A stretch of DNA of 64,000 nucleotides from Phyllobacterium sp. YR531 (GCF_000282595.1 NZ_AKIZ01000013.1:62001-126000); one strand, 5' to 3'; shown: positions 15,029 through 24,081, numbered from the stretch's first letter. Notes: generated from the letters alone by a model not told the origin. Numbers and translations are program-made.

Positions 15029-15562
15029 TGTAACCTGAGTGGCGATAGCATCCGGGCCGTAATCGACTTCACCCTCAATTTCCAGAAGCTCCTGCAGCCG
15101 AGTTCTGGCGCGGCTGACCCGGCTCTTGATTGTTCCGACAGCGCATCCGCATATATCAGCAGCCTCCTCATAGGAGAACCCAGAGGCTCCTACGAGGATT
15201 ATGGCTTCACGCTGGTCGTCTGGAAGCTTTTCCAGTGCCTTGCGGAAGTCCTGCAGATCCAGCGATCCGTATTGCGCAGGGTGAACTGAAAGCTGCTCAG
15301 TGAAAATTCCGTCGGAATCCTGCACTTCGCGACCGCGCTTACGCATCTGACTGTAGAATTCATTGCGCAGAATCGTGAAAAGCCATGCCTTGATATTTGT
15401 GCCCAGCTCGAACGAATCCTGCTTGGCCCAAGCCTTCATGATCGTATCCTGCACGAGATCATCTGCCCTATCCGGGTTGCCGATCAATGAAACCGCAAAG
15501 GCTCGAAGCTTCGGCAACGAGGCAATCAGATTTCTTTTGAAGTCCTTTGATTCATGTACCAT
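15011..15562 (-). CDS. ecfG: General stress response ECF sigma factor EcfG
   Basis: A 183-residue ECF sigma factor of the EcfG (ECF15) group. Region 2 spans about 12-80 (NPDRADDLVQDTIMKAW, FTILRNEFYSQMRKR) and region 4 about 110-165 (LEKLPDDQREAIILVGASGF, CAVGTIKSRVSRAR). It directs RNA polymerase to GGAAC-N16/17-CGTT promoters, several of which occur in this window. It is held by NepR until phosphorylated PhyR captures NepR. It follows nepR by 12 bp in one operon and is divergent from phyR, the canonical layout. The C-terminal tail runs into the convergent response regulator gene. Confidence 0.95.
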   Translation of the reverse strand: MVHESKDFKRNLIASLPKLRAFAVSLIGNPDRADDLVQDTIMKAWAKQDSFELGTNIKAWLFTILRNEFYSQMRKRGREVQDSDGIFTEQLSVHPAQYGSLDLQDFRKALEKLPDDQREAIILVGASGFSYEEAADICGCAVGTIKSRVSRARTRLQELLEIEGEVDYGPDAIATQVTSNKFA

Positions 15563-15574
15563 TCAAGGGCCCGC

Positions 15575-15778
15575 TTACTTCGAGGATCGCGAATGCAGGC
15601 GTTCAGCCTCGTCGAGCTTTTCCAGAAGATCGAGAAACCTTGCCGGTATCTCTTCCTCTTGTACCGACGCGTAAAGCGCACGGAGCTTCAAACCAATTTC
15701 CGTTTCAGCAGTTTTTGCATCGCGTCGAAGAACACGCGCCTTGGCTGGCGCGGCGGAAGAATTTGTTTTTGCGTTCAT
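15575..15778 (-). CDS. nepR: Anti-sigma factor NepR
   Basis: A 67-residue protein with the NepR core IGLKLRALYASVQEEEIPAR followed by FLDLLEKLDEAE (about 28-60). It binds EcfG in unstressed cells and is sequestered by phosphorylated PhyR. The N-terminus is Ala/Lys-rich and presumably disordered, as in other NepR proteins. It lies upstream of ecfG in the same operon and opposite phyR, which confirms the assignment. Confidence 0.95.
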   Translation of the reverse strand: MNAKTNSSAAPAKARVLRRDAKTAETEIGLKLRALYASVQEEEIPARFLDLLEKLDEAERLHSRSSK

Positions 15779-15833
15779 TGCTTGATCTTTGCTGGTATGT
15801 CGACGCGATGTTCATAGGCACATTAATGCCGAT

Positions 15834-15858
15834 AATGTCCGAATGTAGAAAAAGTTCC
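15834..15858 (-). promoter_or_regulatory. Probable sigma-EcfG promoter of nepR-ecfG (one -10 mismatch)
   Basis: GGAAC-N16-CATT on the minus strand, ending 55 bp before the nepR ATG. The -35 is exact; the -10 has A for G. Autoregulation of nepR-ecfG by EcfG is known in related species. Confidence 0.65.
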
Positions 15859-15865
15859 GTTTGCT

Positions 15866-15890
15866 GGAACTTTTTTTTTGCATAAGTGTT
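15866..15890 (+). promoter_or_regulatory. Sigma-EcfG promoter of phyR
   Basis: GGAAC-N16-TGTT, with one -10 substitution, ending 59 bp before the phyR ATG. Its -35 and that of nepR form an inverted pair, AGTTCC-N7-GGAACT, at 15853-15871. Confidence 0.72.
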
Positions 15891-15949
15891 GTAGGACGGA
15901 ACTCTCTATTTATTCTGAACAATATCGCCTGAACAGGGAACGCACTCGA

Positions 15950-16744
15950 ATGTCATTATCCACCCGGATAGCCCCCCACCTGCCATATCTCCGCCGCTTC
16001 GCCCGCGCCATCACCGGCTCACAATCTTCAGGTGATGCTTATGTCGCCGCGACGCTCGAAATTCTGATAACCGATGTTTCTCTGTTTCCTGATACGGGAT
16101 CGGACCGGGTGAGTCTTTACAAACTACTGGTGAAGCATTTCAATTCGGTCAATGTCCGGCCTTTGGAAATGCAATCGGAATATGGTTGGGAGAAACACGC
16201 TGCAGCAAATCTGACCTCAATCGCGCCAAGGGCGCGGCAGGCATTTCTGCTTATCAGCCTTGAAGGCTTCAGCCAGTCTGAAACTATGGAAATTCTCGAA
16301 ATTTCGGACGACGAGCTTTATGCGCTTCTCGACGAAGCTTCCGTTGGCATTTCAAAGCAGATAGCTACGGATATCCTCATTATCGAAGATGAACCTCTGA
16401 TCGCCATGGATATCGAACACATGGTTGAAAGCCTTGGGCACAGGGTTGTTGGTATCGCGCGTACCAAAGACGAAGCATTGAAGCTTTACTCAGAGACACA
16501 GCCGAGCATGATACTGGCAGATATTCAGTTGGCAGATGGCAGTTCGGGAATTGATGCCGTCAACAACATCCTCAGCCAGGATGCGGTTCCGGTTATTTTC
16601 ATTACAGCATTCCCTGAGCGCCTACTTACCGGTGAACGCCCCGAACCGACCTTCCTCGTCACCAAACCGTTTAATCCAGACATGGTGAAGGCACTTATTA
16701 CTCAAGCTTTGTTCTTTAAAGAGAGCAGCAAGGCAAAAGCATAA
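15950..16744 (+). CDS. phyR: General stress response anti-anti-sigma regulator PhyR
   Basis: A 264-residue protein with an N-terminal sigma-like domain (about 1-135, MSLSTRIAPHLPYLRRFARA) and a C-terminal receiver (about 140-260; DEP at 147-149, phosphoacceptor Asp191 in LADIQLADG, FITAF, TKPF). On phosphorylation the sigma-like domain binds NepR and frees EcfG. The frame is open 24 codons upstream, but the ATG at 15950 gives the conserved family N-terminus. It is divergent from nepR-ecfG with sigma-EcfG-like promoters for both in the gap. Confidence 0.96.
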   Translation: MSLSTRIAPHLPYLRRFARAITGSQSSGDAYVAATLEILITDVSLFPDTGSDRVSLYKLLVKHFNSVNVRPLEMQSEYGWEKHAAANLTSIAPRARQAFLLISLEGFSQSETMEILEISDDELYALLDEASVGISKQIATDILIIEDEPLIAMDIEHMVESLGHRVVGIARTKDEALKLYSETQPSMILADIQLADGSSGIDAVNNILSQDAVPVIFITAFPERLLTGERPEPTFLVTKPFNPDMVKALITQALFFKESSKAKA

Positions 16745-16774
16745 GATAGCATAGCTGTCCCTTTGATCTTGTCT

Positions 16775-16799
16775 GGAACAAAACGGACGCGGTTTCGTT
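16775..16799 (+). promoter_or_regulatory. Sigma-EcfG promoter of DUF1328 gene (exact consensus)
   Basis: GGAAC-N16-CGTT, 31 bp after the phyR stop and ending 28 bp before the DUF1328 ATG. Confidence 0.9.
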
Positions 16800-16827
16800 T
16801 CTGTTTCAACAATAAAGGGAGATAACA

Positions 16828-16992
16828 ATGCTTTATTATGCAGTAATATTTCTGATCATCGCACTTGTTGCAGGTGCCCTCGGTTTTGGTGGAATCGCCG
16901 GCGCTTCTGCCGGTATTGCGCAGATTATATTCTACGTATTCCTGGCACTGCTTTTGGTGTCATTGATAGCTGGTATCATTCGCCGTGCCTGA
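16828..16992 (+). CDS. DUF1328 family small membrane protein (YtjA-like)
   Basis: A 54-residue protein with two membrane helices around a [14 protein letters not shown] loop, [20 protein letters not shown] at the start and IAGIIRRA at the end. This is the DUF1328/YtjA family, common in stress regulons of alpha- and gammaproteobacteria, function unknown. AAGGGAG lies before the ATG. An exact sigma-EcfG promoter precedes it and a terminator follows, so it is a single-gene stress unit. Confidence 0.88.
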   Translation: MLYYAVIFLIIALVAGALGFGGIAGASAGIAQIIFYVFLALLLVSLIAGIIRRA

Positions 16993-16998
16993 ATAATG

Positions 16999-17025
16999 AA
17001 AGCCGTCAGCTTTGCTGGCGGCTTT
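16999..17025 (+). terminator. Intrinsic terminator after DUF1328 gene
   Basis: AAAGCCGTCAGC and GCTGGCGGCTTT form a 12-bp stem with one G-U pair and a TTT loop, followed by ATCGTT. It lies 7 bp after the stop codon. Confidence 0.75.
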
Positions 17026-17118
17026 ATCGTTACATCGTTACACATATTTAAGGTTGTAGGTAACGTGTTGGGATTGCACCTGCCCGCCTATCGTAGTAGT
17101 CCACCTTGAAAGCAAGCG

Positions 17119-18618
17119 GTGGGGTTTTGGGTGACTTGGCGGAAATTTAACTTGGCCGCACTTGATGGGCCGGAAATAAATTGGGCGTGGTTTGCACGCC
17201 GCGCCCCTCGCATAATTGCAGTCTACATTATTCTTGTGCTTGCCCTGCGTTTGCTGTTGTCCCGTTTTATGGAAATCGATGAGGCCCAGTTCGTTGGAGC
17301 GGTCGACTTTTCCTGGATTTATAGCAACTCGCACCCACCCTTATACAACTGGCTGGTTCGGTTGGCTCTTGAGCTGACAGGTTGGAACTGGGTGCTCTCA
17401 CTTGCACTCGTTCGTCTTTCTCTGTTGGGCTTGTATCACTGGCTTGTCTTTGACACGGCAAGGCGTTTGGCAGGCGACAGGGCAGGCGTATTGGCTCTGA
17501 TGGCGTCAGCATTTCTGCCGCAAATCGTATGGATGTCGATACAGACAACCGCACATACGGTGCTTGTCATCGCCGCCTCTATCGGCATGATCCATGCGCT
17601 GGCGCTCATGAGGTCCGGCAAGGGAAACATTGCCTATGTCTGGTTTGGGGTTTGGGCTGCCATCGGCGCGCTTGCAAAGTACAACTTCTTTATATTCCTG
17701 ATCAGTTTCCTCGTTGCCGCACTGTTTACCCCGTCAATACGCCGCCAGCTTTTCAGTCGGCCATTCTGGATATCCATCGCAATCTTCGTTGTTGCTTTTA
17801 CTCCAGTTGTCATTGCCTCATTAAAAGCCCCGCTGGCCGCGACCGCAGGACGGATGGCCAAACTAAACCAGCCAGCGGAATATCTTGGTGGCATCGATCT
17901 TCCCTATATTGGCCTTGACGGGTTTTTCAGCCTCATTGTTTCTGCTGTGCTTTGGGCGGGGTTGGCCTTTATCGTTTACATTATAGGCAGAACGCGGGAC
18001 CATCCTCGTCCTCCAGCCGATGGTGATGCAGATGTTCGCAAACTGCTTTTACGCACCATATTTATTGGTATGGCAGCTTTTGCCCTATTGGTTTTGGTAG
18101 CCGACTATCACTCAGTCGCGCAGCGATACATGGCGCCCATTCTGGCTCCGACGGCTATACTGCTGGCATTATATCTCCCGCAGATATTGGGAGCGCGCAA
18201 TCTCCTGTTTCTGTCTGCCTGCATGTTCGTTGTTGCACCAGTCGCCTTTGCCAGTGTAGCGCTTTTCGGCACACCGCGATTCACATTTCCATATGATGCG
18301 GTGAGTAGCGCCATCCGCGCCCAAAACCCGGCTCCGGCAAGCATTCTTTCAAATCGTCAGGATGATGCGGCGAACATAGCCGTTCTTCTGCACTGGCCAC
18401 CGGAACGAGGATCTGCAAGCGACATTGTGATTGTCTGGCAGGATAATGATGCCCCTGCGGAAGAGCTTCTCGCTCAATTGCCCGCAGATGCCTTGCCCAC
18501 CAGCCCGGTCACGCGCGTGTCGGCTCCTGTCAGGAACTTCAGCGAAGAGTTGCGGACCTTCAGTTTTCAGCGCTTTTCATCTCGGTCACTTGTACCGGAT
18601 CAGAGTAGCGGCGGATAA
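17119..18618 (+). CDS. Glycosyltransferase family 39 (ArnT/Rgt-like) membrane protein
   Basis: A 499-residue polytopic protein with roughly ten to twelve membrane helices. The first periplasmic loop has the GT-C acidic motif EIDEAQ (about 52-57) and the HPPLYNWL signature, typical of GT39 enzymes that move a sugar from a polyprenyl phosphate to lipid A, LPS core or another periplasmic acceptor. A GTG start at 17119 is assumed. It ends by overlapping the convergent GT2 gene by 59 bp. A GT2 that makes polyprenyl-phosphate sugar plus a GT39 is the logic of ArnC/ArnT and RgtE/RgtABC; sharing one sugar route is inferred. Confidence 0.83.
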   Translation: MGFWVTWRKFNLAALDGPEINWAWFARRAPRIIAVYIILVLALRLLLSRFMEIDEAQFVGAVDFSWIYSNSHPPLYNWLVRLALELTGWNWVLSLALVRLSLLGLYHWLVFDTARRLAGDRAGVLALMASAFLPQIVWMSIQTTAHTVLVIAASIGMIHALALMRSGKGNIAYVWFGVWAAIGALAKYNFFIFLISFLVAALFTPSIRRQLFSRPFWISIAIFVVAFTPVVIASLKAPLAATAGRMAKLNQPAEYLGGIDLPYIGLDGFFSLIVSAVLWAGLAFIVYIIGRTRDHPRPPADGDADVRKLLLRTIFIGMAAFALLVLVADYHSVAQRYMAPILAPTAILLALYLPQILGARNLLFLSACMFVVAPVAFASVALFGTPRFTFPYDAVSSAIRAQNPAPASILSNRQDDAANIAVLLHWPPERGSASDIVIVWQDNDAPAEELLAQLPADALPTSPVTRVSAPVRNFSEELRTFSFQRFSSRSLVPDQSSGG

Positions 18619-19279
18619 GCCAGAATACGCCGACAGTATCGAGAAATGCTACGGCCGCACGATCAAAGAAGCCGTATTTCGAAACACCAGCCAATCTTGG
18701 CCGATCTTCAATATCCACTTCAATGACGGGTAGCCCAGCCCGCCGCGACAACGCCGGAATGAACCGGTGCATATTGTCGAAATAGGGGAAGTGCAAAGCT
18801 GCGGCAGTCGGCAGGATTTTGAACCCGCAACCTGCGTCTCTGCAATCATCCTTCAAAAGGCGCTTGCGAACAAAATTGGCAAAGCGCGATGTCAGCAGTT
18901 TGATCAGACCATCGTTACGACGCTTCCGGACACCGGCAAAAAGCGCTGGGGGTGATGATTCTATACGGCTCCAAAGTTTTATGATGTCGGCTGGATCATT
19001 CTGACCATCGCCGTCCAATGTCGCAATCCACCGACCATTTGCCGCCTGAAACCCGCTCAGAAGTGCCCGCGATTTGCCCGTGCGTTTTTCGTGGCGCAAG
19101 ACACGAACCTTGCGGTCTGCGCTTAAAGCTTCTTGAGACGAATTATCTGTCGAGCCATCATCAACAACGATGACTTCATATGCAGGACCATTAACAAAGG
19201 CAGCACTTATCTCTTTGACGAGCGGGCCAATATTGCCGGCTTCATTATGTACGGGAACAATGATCGTCAGTTCTATCAT
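18560..19279 (-). CDS. Glycosyltransferase family 2, polyprenyl-phosphate sugar synthase-like
   Basis: A 239-residue GT-A enzyme of the DPM1/ArnC kind: IIVPVHNEAGNI at the N-terminus, VVDDGSTDNS (about 39-48), DGDGQNDPADI (about 90-100) and DAGCGFK. It would move a sugar from a nucleotide donor to a polyprenyl phosphate on the cytoplasmic side. It has no C-terminal pair of membrane helices, so it is the short soluble or peripherally bound form. It converges on and overlaps the GT39 gene, supporting a shared lipid-linked sugar pathway. Sugar identity unknown. Confidence 0.85.
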   Translation of the reverse strand: MIELTIIVPVHNEAGNIGPLVKEISAAFVNGPAYEVIVVDDGSTDNSSQEALSADRKVRVLRHEKRTGKSRALLSGFQAANGRWIATLDGDGQNDPADIIKLWSRIESSPPALFAGVRKRRNDGLIKLLTSRFANFVRKRLLKDDCRDAGCGFKILPTAAALHFPYFDNMHRFIPALSRRAGLPVIEVDIEDRPRLAGVSKYGFFDRAAVAFLDTVGVFWLIRRYSDPVQVTEMKSAEN

Positions 19280-19570
19280 GTCAGGAAACCATTAAAGCAG
19301 TACCGGTAGAGTGCTGGCGGCGGCACCAGCTCCTATTCGATACGATAATTTGCTATGTATAGATATGCCGAAACAATTTCCATCCCGTGTCATTGGTCAA
19401 ATATTGACTGTCCGCTACTTTGATAATGCAAGCTTGGAACGCATGCCGCAATTCCGCCATCCCGATTGCCCTAGAATAAAGAGCTTTCGATGCGAACCGA
19501 TCATGGTTAATGCTTCATTAAGCGGAGCTTTCTAGAGTCGCATCAATAACGCATTGATTCCGGACAGATA

Positions 19571-20929
19571 ATGAAACTTGAGCTAACCAGAGCATTTATC
19601 GGTTCGGGCAAGACCATTTCCGGAGCAGTTATACTTGCCTGTGCATTGGCATTCAGTACGGCAAGTCCCGCCCAATCGACTGCCACTCCATCCACTCTAT
19701 CCTCCGTCGAGGCAAAGCGCGCCGAAACAGCCAAAGAGCTTCAGGACCTGACAAATCAGATTTCGCTATCGGCGGAAAAAGTTGCTTCCCTCGACAAGGA
19801 AATCTCTGGTTTGAAAAAGGACCAGACGACAATCACTGCGGCGCTTATCCAATCGGCCAAAACCGAAAAGAAGCTGAGTGAGGATATCAGCAGCTTCACG
19901 GATCGGTTGACCGGACTGCGCGAGCGCGAAGATGGTGTGCGCCTTGTATTGCGGCAGCGCCGCGGGGCCTTGGCCGAGGTTCTCGCTGCGTTGCAAAGAA
20001 TGGGCTTGAACCCGCCTCCTGCCCTGCTGGTGCGCCCTGACGATGCCTTGGCTTCCGTCCGCAGCGCAGTGCTGCTGGGTGCTGTAGTACCCGAAATGCG
20101 CGAACAGACAGAGGTGCTGATTGCCGATCTAAAGGAACTGACCAGGATAAAGACCTCTATTACAGAGGAACAAGCCCGTCTGACTGCGGCCCTATCCAGT
20201 CAGGCGGAAGAAAAGAAGCGGCTTGATCTGCTGCTGACCGAAAAGCAGAAACTGCAAACCACGTCTGAGGAAACTCTTGCCGCTGAAAAACAGCGTGCTG
20301 AGGATCTGGCAAAGCGCGCTACCTCGCTACAGGGGCTTATAGCCTCTATGGAAAAAGATATGGCGGAGGTTCAAAAAGCCGCTAATGAAGCCAGCATTGA
20401 AGAGCAGCACAAACTTGAAGCCAGCCGGAAACGTGCCGATGAGTTTGCAACCAATCAGAACCGCCTCGTTGCACAGGTCAATTTCGCCTCGCTTCGCGGG
20501 CGACTTGCAACGCCTGCTGCCGGGAAACTCGTCAAGCATTTTGGAGATAATGACGGGCTGGGTGGTACGCTTCAGGGCGACACGCTGGAAACCAGTCCTG
20601 GAGCCACAATAACTGCACCGACAGACGCAGTTGTCCTTTATGCGGGCGCATTCCGTTCTTATGGTCAACTCTTGATACTTGATGCCGGCAATGGCTATCA
20701 TGTCGTCTTGGCAGGAATGTCCAGAATCAACGTCTCGCAGAACCAGTTTGTTCTTGCGGGAGAACCGGTCGGTGTAATGAACGAACAACTTATCGCGAGC
20801 AGTGCACCTGTTCCGGTGGGAAATGGAGCTCCAATGCTTTACATTGAGTTCCGAAAAGATACAAAACCTGTTAATCCCGCCCCATGGTGGGCGGATCGGC
20901 TTGCTGGAAGGACCGCAAATGATACGTAG
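19571..20929 (+). CDS. EnvC-like murein hydrolase activator
   Basis: A 452-residue protein with a signal peptide (AVILACALAFSTASPAQ), two long coiled-coil regions (about 45-120 and 165-300) and a C-terminal LytM/M23-like domain (about 320-440). The zinc ligands of active M23 enzymes are not kept: GDTLETS replaces the first His motif and YHVVLAGMS the HxH. That is the degenerate pattern of EnvC, which activates periplasmic amidases at the division site rather than cutting murein itself. It overlaps ctpA by 11 bp; the operon with ctpA and a divergent deacetylase is conserved in alphaproteobacteria. Confidence 0.88.
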   Translation: MKLELTRAFIGSGKTISGAVILACALAFSTASPAQSTATPSTLSSVEAKRAETAKELQDLTNQISLSAEKVASLDKEISGLKKDQTTITAALIQSAKTEKKLSEDISSFTDRLTGLREREDGVRLVLRQRRGALAEVLAALQRMGLNPPPALLVRPDDALASVRSAVLLGAVVPEMREQTEVLIADLKELTRIKTSITEEQARLTAALSSQAEEKKRLDLLLTEKQKLQTTSEETLAAEKQRAEDLAKRATSLQGLIASMEKDMAEVQKAANEASIEEQHKLEASRKRADEFATNQNRLVAQVNFASLRGRLATPAAGKLVKHFGDNDGLGGTLQGDTLETSPGATITAPTDAVVLYAGAFRSYGQLLILDAGNGYHVVLAGMSRINVSQNQFVLAGEPVGVMNEQLIASSAPVPVGNGAPMLYIEFRKDTKPVNPAPWWADRLAGRTANDT

Positions 20930-22244
20930 ACTGTCGCTTCTCATGGCTGGAGCACTGATGGGCGCTACGGCAATGGTCGTTGTGCAGGGTGCCCTGCCCA
21001 CTACCGCTGCAGAGGCTGCGGGCACTGACACCTATAAACAGCTATCAATTTTTGGTGATATTTTCGAGCGTGTCCGCGCTCAATATGTTACGCCGCCAGA
21101 TGACAAGAAGCTTGTCGAGAACGCCATCAATGGCATGTTGACATCACTTGATCCGCATTCTTCCTACATGAATGCAGAGCAGGCTCAGGATATGCGAGTC
21201 CAGACCAAGGGCGAATTTGGCGGCCTTGGTATTGAAGTCACCATGGAAAACGAGCTGGTAAAGGTCATCGCACCGATTGATGACACGCCAGCAGCAAAAG
21301 CCGGTGTACTTGCCGGGGATTACATCTCGAAGATTGACGGTGTTGAGGTTCGCGGACTGACGCTGACCGACGCTGTCGACAAGATGCGCGGTGAGATCAA
21401 GACTCCCATTGAACTGACACTTATCCGTCAGGGCGCAGACAAGCCAATCGTGCTGACAATCGTCCGTGATGTCGTCAAGGTTCAGGCGGTAAAATCCCGC
21501 GTTGAAAACGACATTGGCTATGTCCGGGTGATCTCGTTCACCGAACAGACCTTTGATGATCTGCAGAAAGCAATCAAGGATATCCAGACCAAGATTCCAA
21601 AGGAGAAGCTCAAGGGCTTTGTTCTTGATCTTCGTCTCAATCCCGGTGGTCTCCTTGATCAGGCAGTCGCTGTTTCCGACGCATTCCTCGACAAGGGCGA
21701 AGTTGTTTCGACGCGTGGCCGTGATCCGCAGGATATTACCCGGTTCGACGCCCGTGCGGGCGATCTGACTGACGGCAAGCCACTGATCGTTCTTATCAAT
21801 GGCGGTTCGGCAAGTGCGTCCGAGATCGTTGCCGGTGCCTTGCAGGACCATCGCCGTGGCACCATTCTCGGCACACGTTCATTCGGCAAAGGTTCCGTGC
21901 AGACAATCATTCCGCTTGGCGAAAACGGTGCATTGCGTTTGACTACGGCGCTTTATTATACGCCAGCGGGCAAGTCCATTCAGGGCAAGGGCATCATACC
22001 GGACATTACGGTTGAGCAGCCTCTGCCGGATGAACTGAAGGGCAAGGTCGAACCAATGAGCGAGTCCAGCCTCAAGGGCCACATCAAGGGTGCTCAGGAG
22101 GACGCTGAAGGTTCCGGTTCAATCCCTTACGTTCCACCGGAACCCAAAGATGATCTGCAGCTCATTCAGGCAATGAAGCTGCTGCGCGGCGAACAGGCCA
22201 ATGCGGCGTTCCCTGCCGACCCCGAAAAGGGCGTTCCTAACTGA
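20919..22244 (+). CDS. ctpA: C-terminal processing peptidase, S41 family
   Basis: A 441-residue periplasmic serine protease. After a signal peptide (about 1-33) come an S41 N-terminal region, a PDZ domain (about 95-180, GGLGIEVTMEN, GDYISKIDGVEV) and the S41 catalytic core, with nucleophile Ser301 in GGSASASE and general-base Lys324 in SFGKGSVQ. It trims C-termini of envelope or murein-related proteins. The ATG at 20919 overlaps the end of the EnvC-like gene; longer frames upstream are not conserved. A clear terminator follows. Confidence 0.93.
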   Translation: MIRRLSLLMAGALMGATAMVVVQGALPTTAAEAAGTDTYKQLSIFGDIFERVRAQYVTPPDDKKLVENAINGMLTSLDPHSSYMNAEQAQDMRVQTKGEFGGLGIEVTMENELVKVIAPIDDTPAAKAGVLAGDYISKIDGVEVRGLTLTDAVDKMRGEIKTPIELTLIRQGADKPIVLTIVRDVVKVQAVKSRVENDIGYVRVISFTEQTFDDLQKAIKDIQTKIPKEKLKGFVLDLRLNPGGLLDQAVAVSDAFLDKGEVVSTRGRDPQDITRFDARAGDLTDGKPLIVLINGGSASASEIVAGALQDHRRGTILGTRSFGKGSVQTIIPLGENGALRLTTALYYTPAGKSIQGKGIIPDITVEQPLPDELKGKVEPMSESSLKGHIKGAQEDAEGSGSIPYVPPEPKDDLQLIQAMKLLRGEQANAAFPADPEKGVPN

Positions 22245-22251
22245 TATGATA

Positions 22252-22288
22252 AAAATGGCCGGAGTTCCTTGAATAATCCGGCCATTTT
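22252..22288 (+). terminator. Intrinsic terminator after ctpA
   Basis: AAAATGGCCGGA and TCCGGCCATTTT form a perfect 12-bp stem. It starts 8 bp after the ctpA stop and supports a later start for the next gene. Confidence 0.8.
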
Positions 22289-22344
22289 CTTCTGTGCGCG
22301 CGGCACCCGCCGCCAGCTTCCCTCCCTTTTTCTGGCCGATAAGC

Positions 22345-23487
22345 GTGAATTCAGAACTGAACAGGCCGCTGGGGCAAAACAGCAAAAGGCCGAACGTTAA
22401 AGCTGGCGATAAAGCTGCAAGGCAATGGATTTTGCCTTCGATCGTGTTTGCTTCCATGCTGGTGGCGTCGTCAGTAATCTCCTACACAAGCCACCAAGGA
22501 TTCCGGCGACCTGTTGCCCCGCCCGCTCCCGCAGCGGTAGCTCAAGCTCCGGTTGCAGTACCTGCCCCCTTGAACCCACCCAAACAGAGCCAGAACCAGC
22601 TTCCCGGCAATATTGCCAGTGACACAGCGAATGGGCCGAAAGTAATTATTGTTGGTGATCCGACGAGACGGGCGCAAGACCCGCGCACTGCGCATCTGCC
22701 GGAACCGGATCTGCTCGAGCAATCGCCACAGGGGCCACTGCCTGTCATTTCTCCTGATGGGCGCCGTCCGCTCGACGCCTATGCCAGGCCATGGTCCGGC
22801 GCTCGCGGTGCCCGCGTTGCCATTGTCATCGGCGGTCTTGGCCTGTCTCAAACCGGCTCTCAGAACGCCATACGGATATTGCCGCCAGAGGTAACGCTTG
22901 CCTTCTCGCCCGAAGGCAACAGCCTTGGTCGCTGGATGCAGGCAGGAAGACAGGAAGGCCACGAAATACTTCTGCAGATACCGCTGGAGCCTTTTGATTA
23001 TCCGCGTGTAAATCCCGGACGCAATACACTCACTGTGGGTGCAAATGCCGCCGCTACGATTGAAACCCTGCACAAGACAATGGGGCGTATTACCAACTAT
23101 ACAGGCGTAATGAACTATATGGGTGCCCGCTTTACTTCGGAGTCAGCGGCAATGACTCCTGTTATGCAGGAGATCACCCGTCGGGGCCTGCTTTATCTGG
23201 ATGACGGCACTTCAGCACGCAGTCTGGCTGACCCGATTGCTGCCCAGCAGGGCACTCCCTATGCTGCAGGTGACCTGTTAATTGATGCAACGCAAGAACG
23301 GGGCAGCATTCTCAAAAAGCTAGACGAGTTAGAACGAATAGCTCGTGCCAAGGGCACGGCGATTGCCACTGGCTCAGCATTCGATGTTACCGTTGAGGCG
23401 GTCGCAGCATGGGCCAATGAAGCCAAAACACGTGGCATAGAGATTGTTCCCGTATCGGCGCTTGTCCGCGACCCGGAAAAGGGCTAG
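22345..23487 (+). CDS. Divergent polysaccharide deacetylase family protein (YibQ-like)
   Basis: About 380 residues: a short cytoplasmic N-terminus, one membrane helix ([16 protein letters not shown]), a Pro/Ala-rich linker, then a divergent polysaccharide deacetylase barrel ([33 protein letters not shown]). The family has lost parts of the NodB metal site and its activity is unproven. It lies next to EnvC-like and CtpA genes, pointing to an envelope role. The frame opens at 22294 inside the terminator zone; I prefer the GTG at 22345, which gives the N-terminus [11 protein letters not shown]. Confidence 0.82.
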   Translation: MNSELNRPLGQNSKRPNVKAGDKAARQWILPSIVFASMLVASSVISYTSHQGFRRPVAPPAPAAVAQAPVAVPAPLNPPKQSQNQLPGNIASDTANGPKVIIVGDPTRRAQDPRTAHLPEPDLLEQSPQGPLPVISPDGRRPLDAYARPWSGARGARVAIVIGGLGLSQTGSQNAIRILPPEVTLAFSPEGNSLGRWMQAGRQEGHEILLQIPLEPFDYPRVNPGRNTLTVGANAAATIETLHKTMGRITNYTGVMNYMGARFTSESAAMTPVMQEITRRGLLYLDDGTSARSLADPIAAQQGTPYAAGDLLIDATQERGSILKKLDELERIARAKGTAIATGSAFDVTVEAVAAWANEAKTRGIEIVPVSALVRDPEKG

Positions 23488-23518
23488 CACCACCAAAACC
23501 GCTTACCGGAGCATCCCC

Positions 23519-24043
23519 ATGAGCAAGAACAAGAAGCCCGTAGATCCGCAATCCCTGCCTTATCGGCCTTGCGTCGGCATCATGGTGCTCAACAGGGATG
23601 GGCTTGTGTGGGCCGGTCATCGCATCGTCATTCCCAATGATGAAATGGAAGGCCAAACCCAGCTATGGCAGATGCCACAGGGTGGCATTGATGCGGGAGA
23701 GAATCCTGAACCGGCTGCGCTGCGTGAACTTTACGAGGAAACCGGCATGAAGTCCGTATCGCTGCTTGCCGAAGCTCCCGAATGGATCAACTACGATCTG
23801 CCACCGCATCTCATGGGTGTTGCTCTCAAGGGCAAGTATCGCGGCCAGACACAAAAGTGGTTTGCTTATCGCTTTGAAGGTGATGAAAGCGAGATCGCCA
23901 TCAATCCTCCTCCGGGCGGACATACGGCTGAGTTTGACGAATGGGCCTGGAAGCCCATGGCCCAATTGCCTGATCTGATCGTGCCTTTCAAGCGCGCCGT
24001 TTACGAAGAGGTTGTCGCTGCTTTCAGGCATTTGGCAGATTAA
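23519..24043 (+). CDS. rppH: RNA pyrophosphohydrolase (Nudix)
   Basis: A 174-residue Nudix hydrolase of the RppH/IalA group. The Nudix box [20 protein letters not shown] lies at about 55-74 and the N-terminus has [15 protein letters not shown]. It removes pyrophosphate from 5'-triphosphorylated RNA, starting mRNA decay; the orthologue in Bartonella is the invasion-associated IalA. It starts 31 bp after the deacetylase gene, in the same operon. The ATG at 23519 gives the family N-terminus. Confidence 0.93.
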   Translation: MSKNKKPVDPQSLPYRPCVGIMVLNRDGLVWAGHRIVIPNDEMEGQTQLWQMPQGGIDAGENPEPAALRELYEETGMKSVSLLAEAPEWINYDLPPHLMGVALKGKYRGQTQKWFAYRFEGDESEIAINPPPGGHTAEFDEWAWKPMAQLPDLIVPFKRAVYEEVVAAFRHLAD

Positions 24044-24081
24044 ATCAAAACGGGCCTAAAGCTCAGAATTTGATTTGCTTG

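Noticed and set aside
19436-19460. Sigma-EcfG promoter before the EnvC-like gene
   Set aside because: GGAAC is present, but at N16 or N17 the -10 position reads CCAT or CATC, not CGTT.
19311-19535. 74-codon frame between the GT2 and EnvC-like genes
   Set aside because: No ribosome binding site, no family resemblance and biased only by chance; the 291-bp gap is better seen as divergent promoter space.
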